NCBI GenBank assembly: GCA_013289835.1
Contig: JABCZG010000001.1
Span: forward strand, 248,001-312,000
From: Acidobacteriota bacterium
Lineage (GTDB): Bacteria; Acidobacteriota; Terriglobia; Acidiferrales; UBA7541
Length of the DNA: 64,000 nucleotides
Direction: 5' to 3'
A program made the translations under genes and the position numbers. This document shows positions 1 through 8,344 of this stretch, one piece after another. Within the stretch, counting starts at the first letter, position 1. Each line of letters opens with the position of its first letter. The notes below the pieces were generated by a model. The model saw only the letters and a list, made by a program, of their open reading frames with translations, was not told the DNA's origin and searched no databases.

Positions 1-564
1 GGGGGAATGGGATTTGTGGGAGTTCATGCGGCGAGCGATACGTTTCATACGGAGCCGGATCCGCCAGACCGTTCGAACCGCTACATCGCGCACGGAGAAA
101 ACGAAGATCCGTATCTGAGGATGGTGGGCGCGGAGTTCATCACACACGGGCGGGCTGAGGATCCGCGATTGCAGACCGCGAATGTGATAATAAACGATCC
201 GAAATTTCCGGGGCTGGAGCGCGTGACGTCGCCGGTCAGCTTTATGGAAGAGTGGTATTCGATGAAGGATTTCGTGCCGGATATGCATGTGATTCTGACG
301 CTGGACACGCACACGATGAATGGGGCGTGCTACCAGCGAGCGCCGTACCCGGTGACGTGGGCGCGCATGCACGGCAAGGGGCGCGTTTTCTATACGGCGA
401 TGGGCGACCGGCCGGAGAATTGGAAGAACGAGTTTTTCCTGAATTTGCTGGGCGGCGGGATTCGCTGGTCGATTGGAGAGGCGAGCGCGCAATTAGATGA
501 AAACTTGAAGGAAGCGGCGCCGGGGTACGCGGAAATTCCTCCCAAACAGGCGCCCGAAAAGTAA
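1..564 (+). CDS. ThuA-like domain protein, 3' part only
   Basis: The reading frame is open from the first base, so the gene begins before the window; about 187 C-terminal residues are seen. The start GFVGVHAASD, the central HTMNGACY..PVTWARMHGKGRVFYTAMGD and the closing WxxxxFFxNLLGGGIRW are typical of the ThuA/trehalose-utilisation glutamine-amidotransferase-like fold, which in acidobacteria is common in secreted or sugar-metabolism proteins. ThuA members have a class-I amidotransferase fold but mostly lack a proven reaction, so no substrate is assigned. The C-terminus ends in a short Pro/Lys-rich tail. Confidence 0.8.
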   Translation, partial: GGMGFVGVHAASDTFHTEPDPPDRSNRYIAHGENEDPYLRMVGAEFITHGRAEDPRLQTANVIINDPKFPGLERVTSPVSFMEEWYSMKDFVPDMHVILTLDTHTMNGACYQRAPYPVTWARMHGKGRVFYTAMGDRPENWKNEFFLNLLGGGIRWSIGEASAQLDENLKEAAPGYAEIPPKQAPEK

Positions 565-615
565 GTTCCGGTCGAGCGACGAATCACCCAACTCAAACCG
601 ACGGAGTGGCGGCGA

Positions 616-927
616 TCACATGGGGATCGGCTGGTTGATCCTTGGCTTGACGTACCAGCAGGGCGAGTAGCCCATGTGCGGAAAGAGGGAGTGGACGCAG
701 GTCACTGTTACGTTCGGATTTTGGGGGTCGAGTTCGTATTCGGTCTTGTTGTTTTTTTCCGGGATAGCCAACATCCGCAGGGTGCTCAGAGATTCGAAAG
801 GATCAGTAGGCTTGGGGTGCATGACGCGGATGCGAACGGAGAGATAGTCGCCAAGATAAAGAAGGGCTAAGGCTGCGAGCGTGCCAAGGAGGAAGCGTTT
901 CAGGAGAAGGCTTGTTGTAGGCAGCAT
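616..927 (-). CDS. small membrane-anchored hypothetical protein
   Basis: 103 residues. A hydrophobic segment at about residues 8-28 (LLGTLAALALLYLGDYL) looks like an N-terminal membrane anchor or uncleaved signal; the remainder is soluble and carries two cysteines near the end (TCVHSLF and YSPCWYV). I do not recognise a family. The gene sits between the ThuA-like gene and tRNA-Ala, convergent with the former. The length and hydrophobic N-terminus favour a real gene, but coding support is modest. Confidence 0.55.
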   Translation of the reverse strand: MLPTTSLLLKRFLLGTLAALALLYLGDYLSVRIRVMHPKPTDPFESLSTLRMLAIPEKNNKTEYELDPQNPNVTVTCVHSLFPHMGYSPCWYVKPRINQPIPM

Positions 928-972
928 CGCGGCGGCTGAGATTTAGGAAAAAAATCGATCGAAGTTCAGAAT

Positions 973-1048
<76 letters not shown>

Positions 1049-1142
1049 ACCGGACTGCAACTTTTTTATGTTAACACTGGAAGATTGCAGGCGTCTATAC
1101 GGCACGTGCCAGTGGGAAAACGGGCCGTTATAATGGCGGCCG

Positions 1143-2753
1143 ATGAAAGACTGGTCACCTGCGGCGGCGATGCGCTGGGTGTTCGACTCGGCGCGCGGCG
1201 CATCTGATCGGCTGCTTCCCCGCTGGCTGTTTCTGCGCGCGCTCGGACTCATCTACTACTCCGCGTTTTTCTCGCTGGCCTTTCAAATCCGTGGATTAAT
1301 TGGGCCGCAGGGAATTCTCCCGGCTAACGAATATCTTCAGGCGGTGGCTGAGAAGTTCGGCCATGTTGGTTACTGGTATGCGCCGACGCTGCTATGGTTT
1401 TCCAGCAACGGGCACATGCTGACGGGAATTTGCTGGGTGGGCATGATTGCTTCCGGGCTGCTGACTTTCAATTTTTGTCCGCGAGGGATGCTGGCGATTT
1501 GTTTTGTGTGTTTTCTTTCGTTTGTCAGCGCGGCCCGCGATTTTTCCGCGTATCAATCGGACGGGATGTTGCTCGAAGCGGGATTCATCGCGCCGTTTCT
1601 TGCGCCCGGTGGGTGGCGGCCAAGGTGGGGCGAAATGCAACCGCCGTCGCGCGCAAGTTTATTTTTGCTGGTCTGGGAATGCTTCCGGATTTATTTCGAA
1701 TCGGGCGTGGCGAAAATCATGGGCGGCGATCCGCAATGGAGGAACTTCACGGCGCTGGACGAGTATTACCAGAACGGCCCGCTGCCGACGTGGATTGGGT
1801 GGTACATGGAGCACTGGCCGCACTGGTTCCACGTGGCTACTGCGTTTGGAACGCTGGCGCTGGAGCTCGGGCTGGCGTGGATGATGTTCCTGCCGAGGCG
1901 CTTGCGAATTTTGTGTTTTTTTATCATGACGCCCTGGCAGGTCGGGATCATTCTCTCTGCGAACTACACGTTCTTGAATTACTTGGTGCTGGTGCTAGGG
2001 TTTCTGCTGCTGGATGACCGCTTTCTGGTGCGTTTCCTACCGCACCGCTGGAAGAATCATTTTCTCGCGAGCGAAGAAAAAGAGCCGCCGGCAGCGCCAG
2101 CTGTCGAGAGAGATTGGCGACAGACGCTGCGCGTGCAAGCTGGGGCCGTGAAGTTGGCGGTGAGCGCGGTGCTGCTGACCTGGATTTTCTACGCGACGAC
2201 GGTAGAGATGGTGTGGATGGTTAAGCCAGTGGCCTTTCCAACTTCGCCGGTGGCGGCGCTGGAACCGTTTCGCATCGCGAACAGCTACGGACTTTTCGCG
2301 ATGATGACGCGTGGCCGCTATGAAATTGAATTCCAAGGATCGGAGGATGGAGAAAACTGGCGCGTTTATCCATTCCGATACAAACCGCAGAATCCCGCCG
2401 AGCCGCCGGGTATCTACGCGCCGTATCAGCCGCGCTTCGATTGGAATTTGTGGTTTGCGTCACTAAGCTCGTGGCGGCAAGAGCCGATTGTGGTGCACAC
2501 GGAACAAAGCTTGCTTCACGGCGATGCGGACGTACTCGCGCTCTTTGCGGGCAATCCTTTCCCGCATGCTCCGCCGCGCCAGGTTCGCGTTGTTATTTGG
2601 CAGTATTGGTTTACGACACCGGCCGAGAAACGGTCGCAAGGCATGTGGTGGCGGCGTCAACTCCTTGGACTTTATGCGCCCACTCTGGAACGCGAATCCG
2701 ACGGCAGGATTGTCGTGCTGCAATGGCCGCCCGCTTCCCAGCCTCGCGATTAA
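1143..2753 (+). CDS. lipase maturation factor family membrane protein
   Basis: 536 residues with multiple membrane segments (roughly residues 35-50, 80-125, 160-180, 225-290 and 340-360). The N-terminal WLFLRALGLIYYSAFFSL, the central ESGVAKIMGGDPQW and LDEYYQNGPLPTW..W, and the C-terminal EDGENWRVYPFRYKP plus ANPFP..PPRQVRVVIWQYWFT are hallmarks of the LMF1-like family. In vertebrates LMF1 is an ER factor for lipase folding; the role of bacterial homologues is unknown, and here it presumably sits in the inner membrane with the C-terminal beta domain outside. No lipase gene is adjacent. Starts just downstream of tRNA-Ala on the opposite strand. Confidence 0.88.
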   Translation: MKDWSPAAAMRWVFDSARGASDRLLPRWLFLRALGLIYYSAFFSLAFQIRGLIGPQGILPANEYLQAVAEKFGHVGYWYAPTLLWFSSNGHMLTGICWVGMIASGLLTFNFCPRGMLAICFVCFLSFVSAARDFSAYQSDGMLLEAGFIAPFLAPGGWRPRWGEMQPPSRASLFLLVWECFRIYFESGVAKIMGGDPQWRNFTALDEYYQNGPLPTWIGWYMEHWPHWFHVATAFGTLALELGLAWMMFLPRRLRILCFFIMTPWQVGIILSANYTFLNYLVLVLGFLLLDDRFLVRFLPHRWKNHFLASEEKEPPAAPAVERDWRQTLRVQAGAVKLAVSAVLLTWIFYATTVEMVWMVKPVAFPTSPVAALEPFRIANSYGLFAMMTRGRYEIEFQGSEDGENWRVYPFRYKPQNPAEPPGIYAPYQPRFDWNLWFASLSSWRQEPIVVHTEQSLLHGDADVLALFAGNPFPHAPPRQVRVVIWQYWFTTPAEKRSQGMWWRRQLLGLYAPTLERESDGRIVVLQWPPASQPRD

Positions 2754-2855
2754 TCCAGCTGATTGCTGCATGCGTAAACGGCTAAGTCTATCCTTTTCGT
2801 TTCAAGTTTCGATATATTACTCTGCGTTATAAGTACGTCGATTTGGAACTAGCCC

Positions 2856-3095
2856 GTGTCTGACGAAAACGAAATCGACGAGATCAGAGAAGAAGAGATG
2901 GAGCGGGGGCGCCGACCCAGGCATTCCCGCGAGAGGGAGAAACTTCGCCGTTTGAGATCCCTGATGCTAAACGCAATTCGTAATGGAAATCGAGGACTCT
3001 TTCAGCAGGTTCTCATCGACCTCGGGCAGAAACCCGGTTCTTCCGAGTATGAGCAGTCGATGAAGCTTTTCGAGAGCTACCAGGCCGAGAGGTAG
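2856..3095 (+). CDS. small charged hypothetical protein
   Basis: 79 residues from a GTG start. It is highly charged: an acidic N-terminus (DENEIDEIREEEMER), an Arg-rich middle, and a C-terminal helical part (LMLNAIRNGNRGLFQQVLIDLG). Similar in size and style to small acidobacterial hypotheticals. It overlaps the 3' end of a small minus-strand gene (3013-3225) by 83 bases, so one of the two may be spurious. No function can be given. Confidence 0.5.
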   Translation: MSDENEIDEIREEEMERGRRPRHSREREKLRRLRSLMLNAIRNGNRGLFQQVLIDLGQKPGSSEYEQSMKLFESYQAER

Positions 3096-3225
3096 TGGAC
3101 AACCGCCGTTCGGCGGCTAGGATACGCCGTTCTTGTTCTTCCTCCGGCAGGGTTGAGAGATGACGCAGCGCAAGAGCGGCTAATTTTGCGGCGGCCCTAT
3201 CGATGCTGTTTTTTTTCTTACTCAC
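3013..3225 (-). CDS. small hypothetical protein (RAAAKLAAL/LPEEEQE type)
   Basis: 70 residues. MSKKKNSIDRAAAKLAALALRHLSTLPEEEQERRI and the basic tail TRKNRVSARGR resemble, from memory, a family of short acidobacterial proteins with a Ser/Arg-rich C-terminus; no function is known. It converges on and overlaps the plus-strand gene ending at 3095. The composition of its first 45 residues looks truly coding, while the overlapped tail is less certain. Confidence 0.5.
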   Translation of the reverse strand: MSKKKNSIDRAAAKLAALALRHLSTLPEEEQERRILAAERRLSTTSRPGSSRKASSTAHTRKNRVSARGR

Positions 3226-3304
3226 CGAGCTTGCTCCATTTAATCAAGGTCCGAACTCTTACGAATGCCCATGTTAGCATCCGACTTGGTGGCAAAGAAG
3301 GGGA

Positions 3305-4228
3305 CTATTGCGGGAATTGCTTGATGCTGGTGACGTGGTCGCCCATGAAGCGGACGAACACGGTCTTTGAGGGCGGCTGGCCGTAGATCCAGTCTTCAAT
3401 ATCGTTGCCGTCGGAGTCGCGCTCGCGGACTTTGTGGTCGGGCTTGCCGATGGCGGCGACGAGTTCCTCGCGGTCCATGCCAAGTACGGGACGGCGGTCC
3501 TGAATGGCTTTCTTCATTTCGGGAGGGAGCGTATCGAACCACTGGACAGCGGCAGAACGAGCCTTCGCAAAATTCAGGAAGGGCGAAAGAAGACCCTTCA
3601 AATCGTCCGGCGTCAAGTCTGGAACCGATTTGCTGAATTCGAGGAAGATCGTGCTGCCCATTCCGGGTTGCACTCCCGGAGGGCCGCCTTCCTGCGTTGT
3701 GGTGGTCTGTGGCGTGGGGAAACCTCCGCCGAAGCCGATTTGGAGATGATCCTTCCAGCTTTTTTTGCCGCGACCGCCGCCGTTTACATCCACGACGATC
3801 TGGCGATCGCGGAAATCGAGCTTGGTGATCTGGACACTGTCTCCGGAGTTGACGGCGGCGCCATGCGTGGCCACGGCACGGTCAGCGATTGAGGCATCCA
3901 GAGGCTTTCCCACCATTACAACCAAGCCTTCTTTTCCCGCAGGCAAAGGCTTGACCGCTTTTGCAAATTCGCCGGAGACGTAACGGATCAGGGCGAGTTT
4001 TGAAGTCTCCTGGAGCGGAGTGTTTTTGGCGGCGCCCGGCGCAGTTGTCTGAGAGGCTGCCTGCGACTGCGAGTCCCCGCGCGATGCCGGATCTGGAAAC
4101 AGAGGAATATCCTCACCCGATGGGAAATTCGCGGGGGAGCTCGCGGGCGGGCGAAGGCTGTTCACACGCGGGACGTCCGCGTCAGCCAAGAGCAGGAATG
4201 CAAGAGAGAATGCGAGCCAGTTCGACAT
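3305..4228 (-). CDS. exported protein with BamE/SmpA-like C-terminal domain
   Basis: 307 residues from the ATG that opens a signal peptide (MSNWLAFSLAFLLLADA); an upstream in-frame ATG at 4282 would add 18 residues of non-signal character. After a Pro/Ser linker comes a long beta-rich part with a Gly-rich stretch near residues 160-180. The last 60 residues (LGMDREELVAAIGKPDHK..DSDGNDIEDWIYG..KTVFVRFMGDHVTSIKQFP) match the BamE/SmpA-type fold in which a short helix pair precedes a WxYG strand. Probably periplasmic. The 30941-31774 protein ends with a comparable small domain (DDVTAALGQPEKIV), so the two may be distant paralogues. Confidence 0.7.
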   Translation of the reverse strand: MSNWLAFSLAFLLLADADVPRVNSLRPPASSPANFPSGEDIPLFPDPASRGDSQSQAASQTTAPGAAKNTPLQETSKLALIRYVSGEFAKAVKPLPAGKEGLVVMVGKPLDASIADRAVATHGAAVNSGDSVQITKLDFRDRQIVVDVNGGGRGKKSWKDHLQIGFGGGFPTPQTTTTQEGGPPGVQPGMGSTIFLEFSKSVPDLTPDDLKGLLSPFLNFAKARSAAVQWFDTLPPEMKKAIQDRRPVLGMDREELVAAIGKPDHKVRERDSDGNDIEDWIYGQPPSKTVFVRFMGDHVTSIKQFPQ

Positions 4229-4386
4229 ACACGCGGCCGCCCTGACCCCGCCAGGGGCGGCACCCCCTATTCTATGATGCAAAGAAGCTCTTGAAAAGCT
4301 GCCACCCTTACGCCGAAAGGGCTTTTTCTTATTGGGACTTGAGTTGGGCTGGCCTTGCTTAGCGAAGGGAATTTGGTCGCATCCGC

Positions 4387-5397
4387 TTAGCGGGAGACGA
4401 CTTGCACGCCCTGGCGGTCAATGGTCACGGGAAGGACTTCCGCGCCGGCTTCGACGATGGATTTCTCCACGCGCTCGCGAGCGTCGGGATCGATCAAAAG
4501 CACCACGCAGCCTCCGCCGCCAGCACCGCAGACCTTGCCTGCAAGCGCGCCATTGCGCCGGGCATTTTCGATGACGCGGTCGATGGTCTTTGTGGAAATG
4601 GTCGGCAGATTTCGTTTGCGGAAGGACCATTCCTCGCGCATGAGACGTCCGGCCTCGGGCCAGTCGGGCTTTTCCAGGGCGAGGCGCATTTCCTGGGCAA
4701 CTTCAGAGATGCGCTCGAGACTTTTTTGCACGGCGCGCTTGCCACCGATTTGCGCCTTGAAAACTTCCCAATTGTTGATGCCGTGTTGGCGCGGCTTGCC
4801 GGTATAGCAAACGACGATGCGGCGTTCGAGTTCGTCGAGATTGACGCGAAGCTCGACGCGGTGTTCTCCGCCGGGCGGGAGTTCGATGGCCGCAGCTCCA
4901 CCAAAGGCCGGCGGATAGTGATCCTGCGTGCCGGTGGGAACATTGATGACGATGGCTTCGGCATCGCGGCTGATGTGAATCCAGTCCACTTTGCTCTTCC
5001 CTGCCCCCGTAAAGCGGTCCAGCGCGGCGCAAATGGCTACGGCCATGGCGCTGGAGCCGCCGATGCCGGCGCCAGCCGGGGCTCCGGAATCCGTGGTGAG
5101 GGTGAAGCCACCCTGGGGTTTGAAGAACTTGGTGATTTCTGCGAGGAGCGGGAGGCGGTAGCGCTTGGCCTTCACGAGGGCGGTGAAGGAAGCAAAACTT
5201 TCTTCGCAATGGATGTCGCGGGAAACGAGTTTGATGCGATTGTCACCGGCGTCTTGCGTCTGGATGACGCAGGAAGCGTAAAGCGAGATGGCCGCATTCA
5301 ACGTGACTGAGCCGGGATGGAATAGGTAGAGCGGCCAAATGTCCAGCGTGCTCCCGGCAAAGTCCACGCGGGTCGGTGCTTTGGATTCGATGATCAT
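4387..5397 (-). CDS. GHMP-family sugar kinase
   Basis: 336 residues. The N-terminal APTRVDFAGSTLDIWP is the substrate-side motif of GHMP kinases, the phosphate-binding loop PAGAGIGGSSAMAVA lies at about residues 107-121, and the third motif GKVCGAGGGGCVVLL is near residue 290. Size and motifs fit sugar kinases related to D-glycero-D-manno-heptose 7-phosphate kinase or fucokinase/galactokinase-like enzymes; which sugar is phosphorylated cannot be told. Cytoplasmic. No LPS gene adjoins it, so a role in heptose activation is only a possibility. Confidence 0.85.
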   Translation of the reverse strand: MIIESKAPTRVDFAGSTLDIWPLYLFHPGSVTLNAAISLYASCVIQTQDAGDNRIKLVSRDIHCEESFASFTALVKAKRYRLPLLAEITKFFKPQGGFTLTTDSGAPAGAGIGGSSAMAVAICAALDRFTGAGKSKVDWIHISRDAEAIVINVPTGTQDHYPPAFGGAAAIELPPGGEHRVELRVNLDELERRIVVCYTGKPRQHGINNWEVFKAQIGGKRAVQKSLERISEVAQEMRLALEKPDWPEAGRLMREEWSFRKRNLPTISTKTIDRVIENARRNGALAGKVCGAGGGGCVVLLIDPDARERVEKSIVEAGAEVLPVTIDRQGVQVVSR

Positions 5398-5537
5398 GGC
5401 TGCGAGTTCGCCCTATTCTGCGGAATTTTCTTTCGAGCCAGTCTGACGGACTAGCCCCACAAGCTCAAGGCAGGAATGGGATCAATGTTGGGAGAGCGGC
5501 AACCCTGCTGAGCCGGAGGTCTTGGGAGAGTGTATAG

Positions 5538-6371
5538 CTACTTGCTGCAATACTTTCCTAGAAAACGAAAAACATCATCGGCCCACACGGAGCTACCAAA
5601 ATAGCCGAAGCTGTGGCCGTCTTGCACGGAATTGCCGAACGGGGGATAGATCTTGATCTCAAATACCTTGCCCGCATCTTTCATCGCCGCAGAGAGAACG
5701 TGGCTCGGCGAAAGATCGTAATCGTTCTCCGCCTGGAAAAAGAAAATTGGAGAACGCGAATTGCGGACCGCGCGATTCATAAGAGCCTGCAATTCGGGGG
5801 ACTCCACCCAACTCTGGGCACCGCCGGAGATATCGATTGCCGCGCAGTAGGACTCTTTCTCCGCGCCCAAGACCGCCTCAATCCCGCCGAACGAAGTGCC
5901 CGCCACGGCAACGCGGTTCGGAAGAACGAAGTCTTGCTTTCGCAACCACGCGAGCCCTGCAAGTTGATCATTCAAATGATCTGTCTCCAGCAGCCGGGTC
6001 ATCGTTGCTGAGCCGGCGTGGATGCCACCGTCTTTTACTGCTGCAGCGATCTGGTCACCGATATATGGTCCCGCGAAAGCGCTGAGCCCTTGCCCGCGTC
6101 TGTACGGTCCGAAGAACACATAGCCGTGACTTGCAAATACTGGCCCAAGTGCTTCAAACGCCTGGCTGCTGAGCATGCCCGGGGCACTGCCGTGGTTATA
6201 CAAGACTGCCGGGAAAGGTCCCTTTCCTTCCGGCTTGTATAAGACGCCATGGAGCGTAAGCTGCCCGCTCGGAAACGAAACCACATCTGACGCAAACACG
6301 AAAAGCGGGGACACCAGCAGCACAAGTAGAAAAAGAAGCGTGCAAGTACTCTGAACCCTAGAAGTTTTCAT
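5538..6371 (-). CDS. secreted alpha/beta hydrolase (dienelactone-hydrolase-like)
   Basis: 277 residues. A signal peptide (LLFLLVLLVSPLFVFA) is followed by an alpha/beta-hydrolase core: oxyanion region YNHGSAPG, nucleophile elbow GTSFGG (Ser), acid in FQAENDYDLSP and His in QDGHSFGYFG. This order and spacing fit the dienelactone hydrolase/esterase group. The substrate is unknown. Its ATG lies 3 bases after the tdk stop codon, with a GGAG site inside the tdk end, so it is probably co-transcribed with tdk. Confidence 0.82.
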   Translation of the reverse strand: MKTSRVQSTCTLLFLLVLLVSPLFVFASDVVSFPSGQLTLHGVLYKPEGKGPFPAVLYNHGSAPGMLSSQAFEALGPVFASHGYVFFGPYRRGQGLSAFAGPYIGDQIAAAVKDGGIHAGSATMTRLLETDHLNDQLAGLAWLRKQDFVLPNRVAVAGTSFGGIEAVLGAEKESYCAAIDISGGAQSWVESPELQALMNRAVRNSRSPIFFFQAENDYDLSPSHVLSAAMKDAGKVFEIKIYPPFGNSVQDGHSFGYFGSSVWADDVFRFLGKYCSK

Positions 6372-6374
6372 GGC

Positions 6375-7007
6375 CTAATCTCCCGCTGCTCCCGCTGCGC
6401 GGTTGCGGGCGATCAGTTGGGGGCCGTCCTTTTTCTCCTGGGCGAGGGCGGGATTGGGTTCGAAGCAGCGGCGGCAGCGGGCTTCGTAGGCGCCCATGGC
6501 GCCGACGACGATCAATTCTTCGCTTTCGACCAGCCGCTGGGTATGAACGGCGGGATTGCCGCAGCGGACGCAGATGGCCAGCAGCTTGGTGATTTCTTCG
6601 GCGACGGCCAGTAAGCGCGGCATCGGCTCAAACGGGCGGCCGCGGTAATCGGTGTCCAGGCCGGCGACGATAACGCGTTTGCCGAGGTTGGCGAGCTTTG
6701 TGCAGACGTCGACGACTTCATCGCCTAGGAATTGCGCTTCGTCAATGCCGACGACTTCCGTGCGCGGCGAGAGTTTTTCCATGATTTCCGAGGCTTTGAA
6801 GACAGCGTCCGAGGGAATGCCCAGGCCGGAATGCGAGACGATTTCGTTGGCGGCGTAGCGTTCATCAATGGCGGGCTTGAAGATTTGCACGCGCTGGCGC
6901 GCAATCTCCGCGCGGCGCAACCGGCGGATGAGCTCTTCGCTCTTGCCGGAAAACATGGGGCCGACAACAACTTCGATCCAGCCCATATTGCCTTTGACGA
7001 TGTCCAC
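6375..7007 (-). CDS. tdk: thymidine kinase
   Basis: 210 residues, normal for type-II (TK1-like) thymidine kinase, which phosphorylates thymidine to dTMP in salvage. Visible are the P-loop [11 protein letters not shown], the catalytic/Mg region [10 protein letters not shown], the lasso-side [11 protein letters not shown] and two zinc CxxC pairs (CVRCGNPA and CRRCFEPN). The start is GTG at 7007, preceded by AAGGAG at good spacing; a later ATG (MGWIEVVV) is the alternative. The alpha/beta hydrolase gene follows 3 bases after the stop. Confidence 0.95.
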   Translation of the reverse strand: MDIVKGNMGWIEVVVGPMFSGKSEELIRRLRRAEIARQRVQIFKPAIDERYAANEIVSHSGLGIPSDAVFKASEIMEKLSPRTEVVGIDEAQFLGDEVVDVCTKLANLGKRVIVAGLDTDYRGRPFEPMPRLLAVAEEITKLLAICVRCGNPAVHTQRLVESEELIVVGAMGAYEARCRRCFEPNPALAQEKKDGPQLIARNRAAGAAGD

Positions 7008-7115
7008 AATTGCTCCTTCAAAACCATTGGTTCGTTTTCAGTTCTCAGCCTTCAGTAACAACTCGAGATTTTGGATGTTGCAGTCCTATCTTCGTTGTCC
7101 TTTATTGTTTCTCCA

Positions 7116-7766
7116 CTACGCTCGGCTCGAAGTGCCTACGGCCGCTGGGCGGTACATTCTTTCATTATAGAACGGAGCGAAGGCGGCGATCACCGCAACT
7201 CGAAATGCTTCTTGGCGGGTGATGAAATTACTGGATAGGACGCCCCAGGCTCCTTGGGCGTCACGGATGCCAACGGCGCCGGCGAAGCGGTCGATTGCGA
7301 CGGATAGCTCGACGCCGTTTTCGAGGACTTCGTGGGCCAGAGCGTCCGGAATCTCGATTCCGCCGGAGCGTCCGTAGTGGCCGCGGACGCCATCGCTAAC
7401 GTAGGCCCAACTCTCGAGGAACACGCGGCGATGGCCGTTCCCCTTAAGGGCTGAATGCCGCAGCATCTCATCGGTAGAAGCGCCTTCATGGACGACATCG
7501 AGGCCGCCTTCCAGCCCGATGAAGTATTGCCAGGCCGATCCGTTTTCGCGCTTCCATTGCATGAGCGCCTCGGAGCGCTGGCGGGCGCCACGCATCAATT
7601 CGTCGCGCGAACTGGGCGTGTGGCCGACGCCGCTTTCGACTTCCACTCCCACAACTTCGAATAGGACGTCGTTGGCGAGGACGGCTGAAAATGCCTTAAG
7701 GGCCTCAGACACGGCGTTCAGCTTGGGACCGCGCTTGCTGCCCACAGCAAGGATGATTTTTTCCAT
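7116..7766 (-). CDS. inosine/xanthosine triphosphatase (YjjX/DUF84 family)
   Basis: 216 residues. The N-terminal ILAVGSKRGPKLNAVSEAL, the central GVGHTPSSRDELMRGARQRS, the acidic FIGLEGGLD and the C-terminal GAWGVLSSNFITRQEAF are the conserved blocks of the non-canonical purine NTP phosphatase family (YjjX), which hydrolyses ITP/XTP to clean the nucleotide pool. Cytoplasmic. It lies upstream of tdk on the same strand but with a gap of about 108 bases, so operon membership is unclear. Confidence 0.85.
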   Translation of the reverse strand: MEKIILAVGSKRGPKLNAVSEALKAFSAVLANDVLFEVVGVEVESGVGHTPSSRDELMRGARQRSEALMQWKRENGSAWQYFIGLEGGLDVVHEGASTDEMLRHSALKGNGHRRVFLESWAYVSDGVRGHYGRSGGIEIPDALAHEVLENGVELSVAIDRFAGAVGIRDAQGAWGVLSSNFITRQEAFRVAVIAAFAPFYNERMYRPAAVGTSSRA

Positions 7767-7977
7767 CTGTGTGAAAACCGATGCGCCGATTCTAACGGCA
7801 ATTCCAAGGAAAATTCACTCGAAATTCGTCGGGCCTGAGGAAAACTCGGGGCGGCAGACGGCGCCGGCCGAGCGGATTTGGACCACTTGCAAAATGCGGT
7901 TTTGAGGTATACGCTTTGGCTCCCTCGTCCCCATAGGTAAGCTCTCGATAACCGACTTACGTCACTGGAGCATTGTA

Positions 7978-8274
7978 ATGACCGAAAAAGAGAATACCTT
8001 CCGCTATTGGGCTGTGAACTGTCTGGGATGTCACAATCCCATCCCTCTGTATGCAGAGCCAGTGGACGCTTCTGTAGCCGCAGCTCCCTCGGCGGGTAGT
8101 AGCGGAGAAGGACGCCCGTTTTTCCGCGCCTGGTGCGTGGAGTGTGGCCGCGAGTATCCCTACTTGTCCGAGGCCATGACTTGGACCCATGAGCCGCCCC
8201 TGGATAAGAACAATCGTCAACTCGAGTTCACTCGATTGAGGCACCGCTCGAGAGCGAAAACCGCCAGCGCGTAG
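7978..8274 (+). CDS. small zinc-ribbon-like hypothetical protein
   Basis: 98 residues. Two CxxC knuckles, CLGCHNP near residue 15 and CVECGREYPY near residue 53, suggest a zinc ribbon with a Ser/Gly-rich insert between them. The C-terminus is basic. I do not recognise a named family; a DNA/RNA-binding or structural zinc protein are both possible. Divergent from the XTP phosphatase gene. Confidence 0.6.
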   Translation: MTEKENTFRYWAVNCLGCHNPIPLYAEPVDASVAAAPSAGSSGEGRPFFRAWCVECGREYPYLSEAMTWTHEPPLDKNNRQLEFTRLRHRSRAKTASA

Positions 8275-8344
8275 GCCTGTGCATCTCCTCATTCTTTTTA
8301 GTAGGTTTGGGCAAGCCACAGTTCTGGCGCAGTTTCGGGCTTGG

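Noticed and set aside
4402-5310. 302-codon plus-strand frame opposite the GHMP kinase
   Set aside because: The minus strand has all three GHMP motifs; the plus frame is a shadow of GC-rich third positions.
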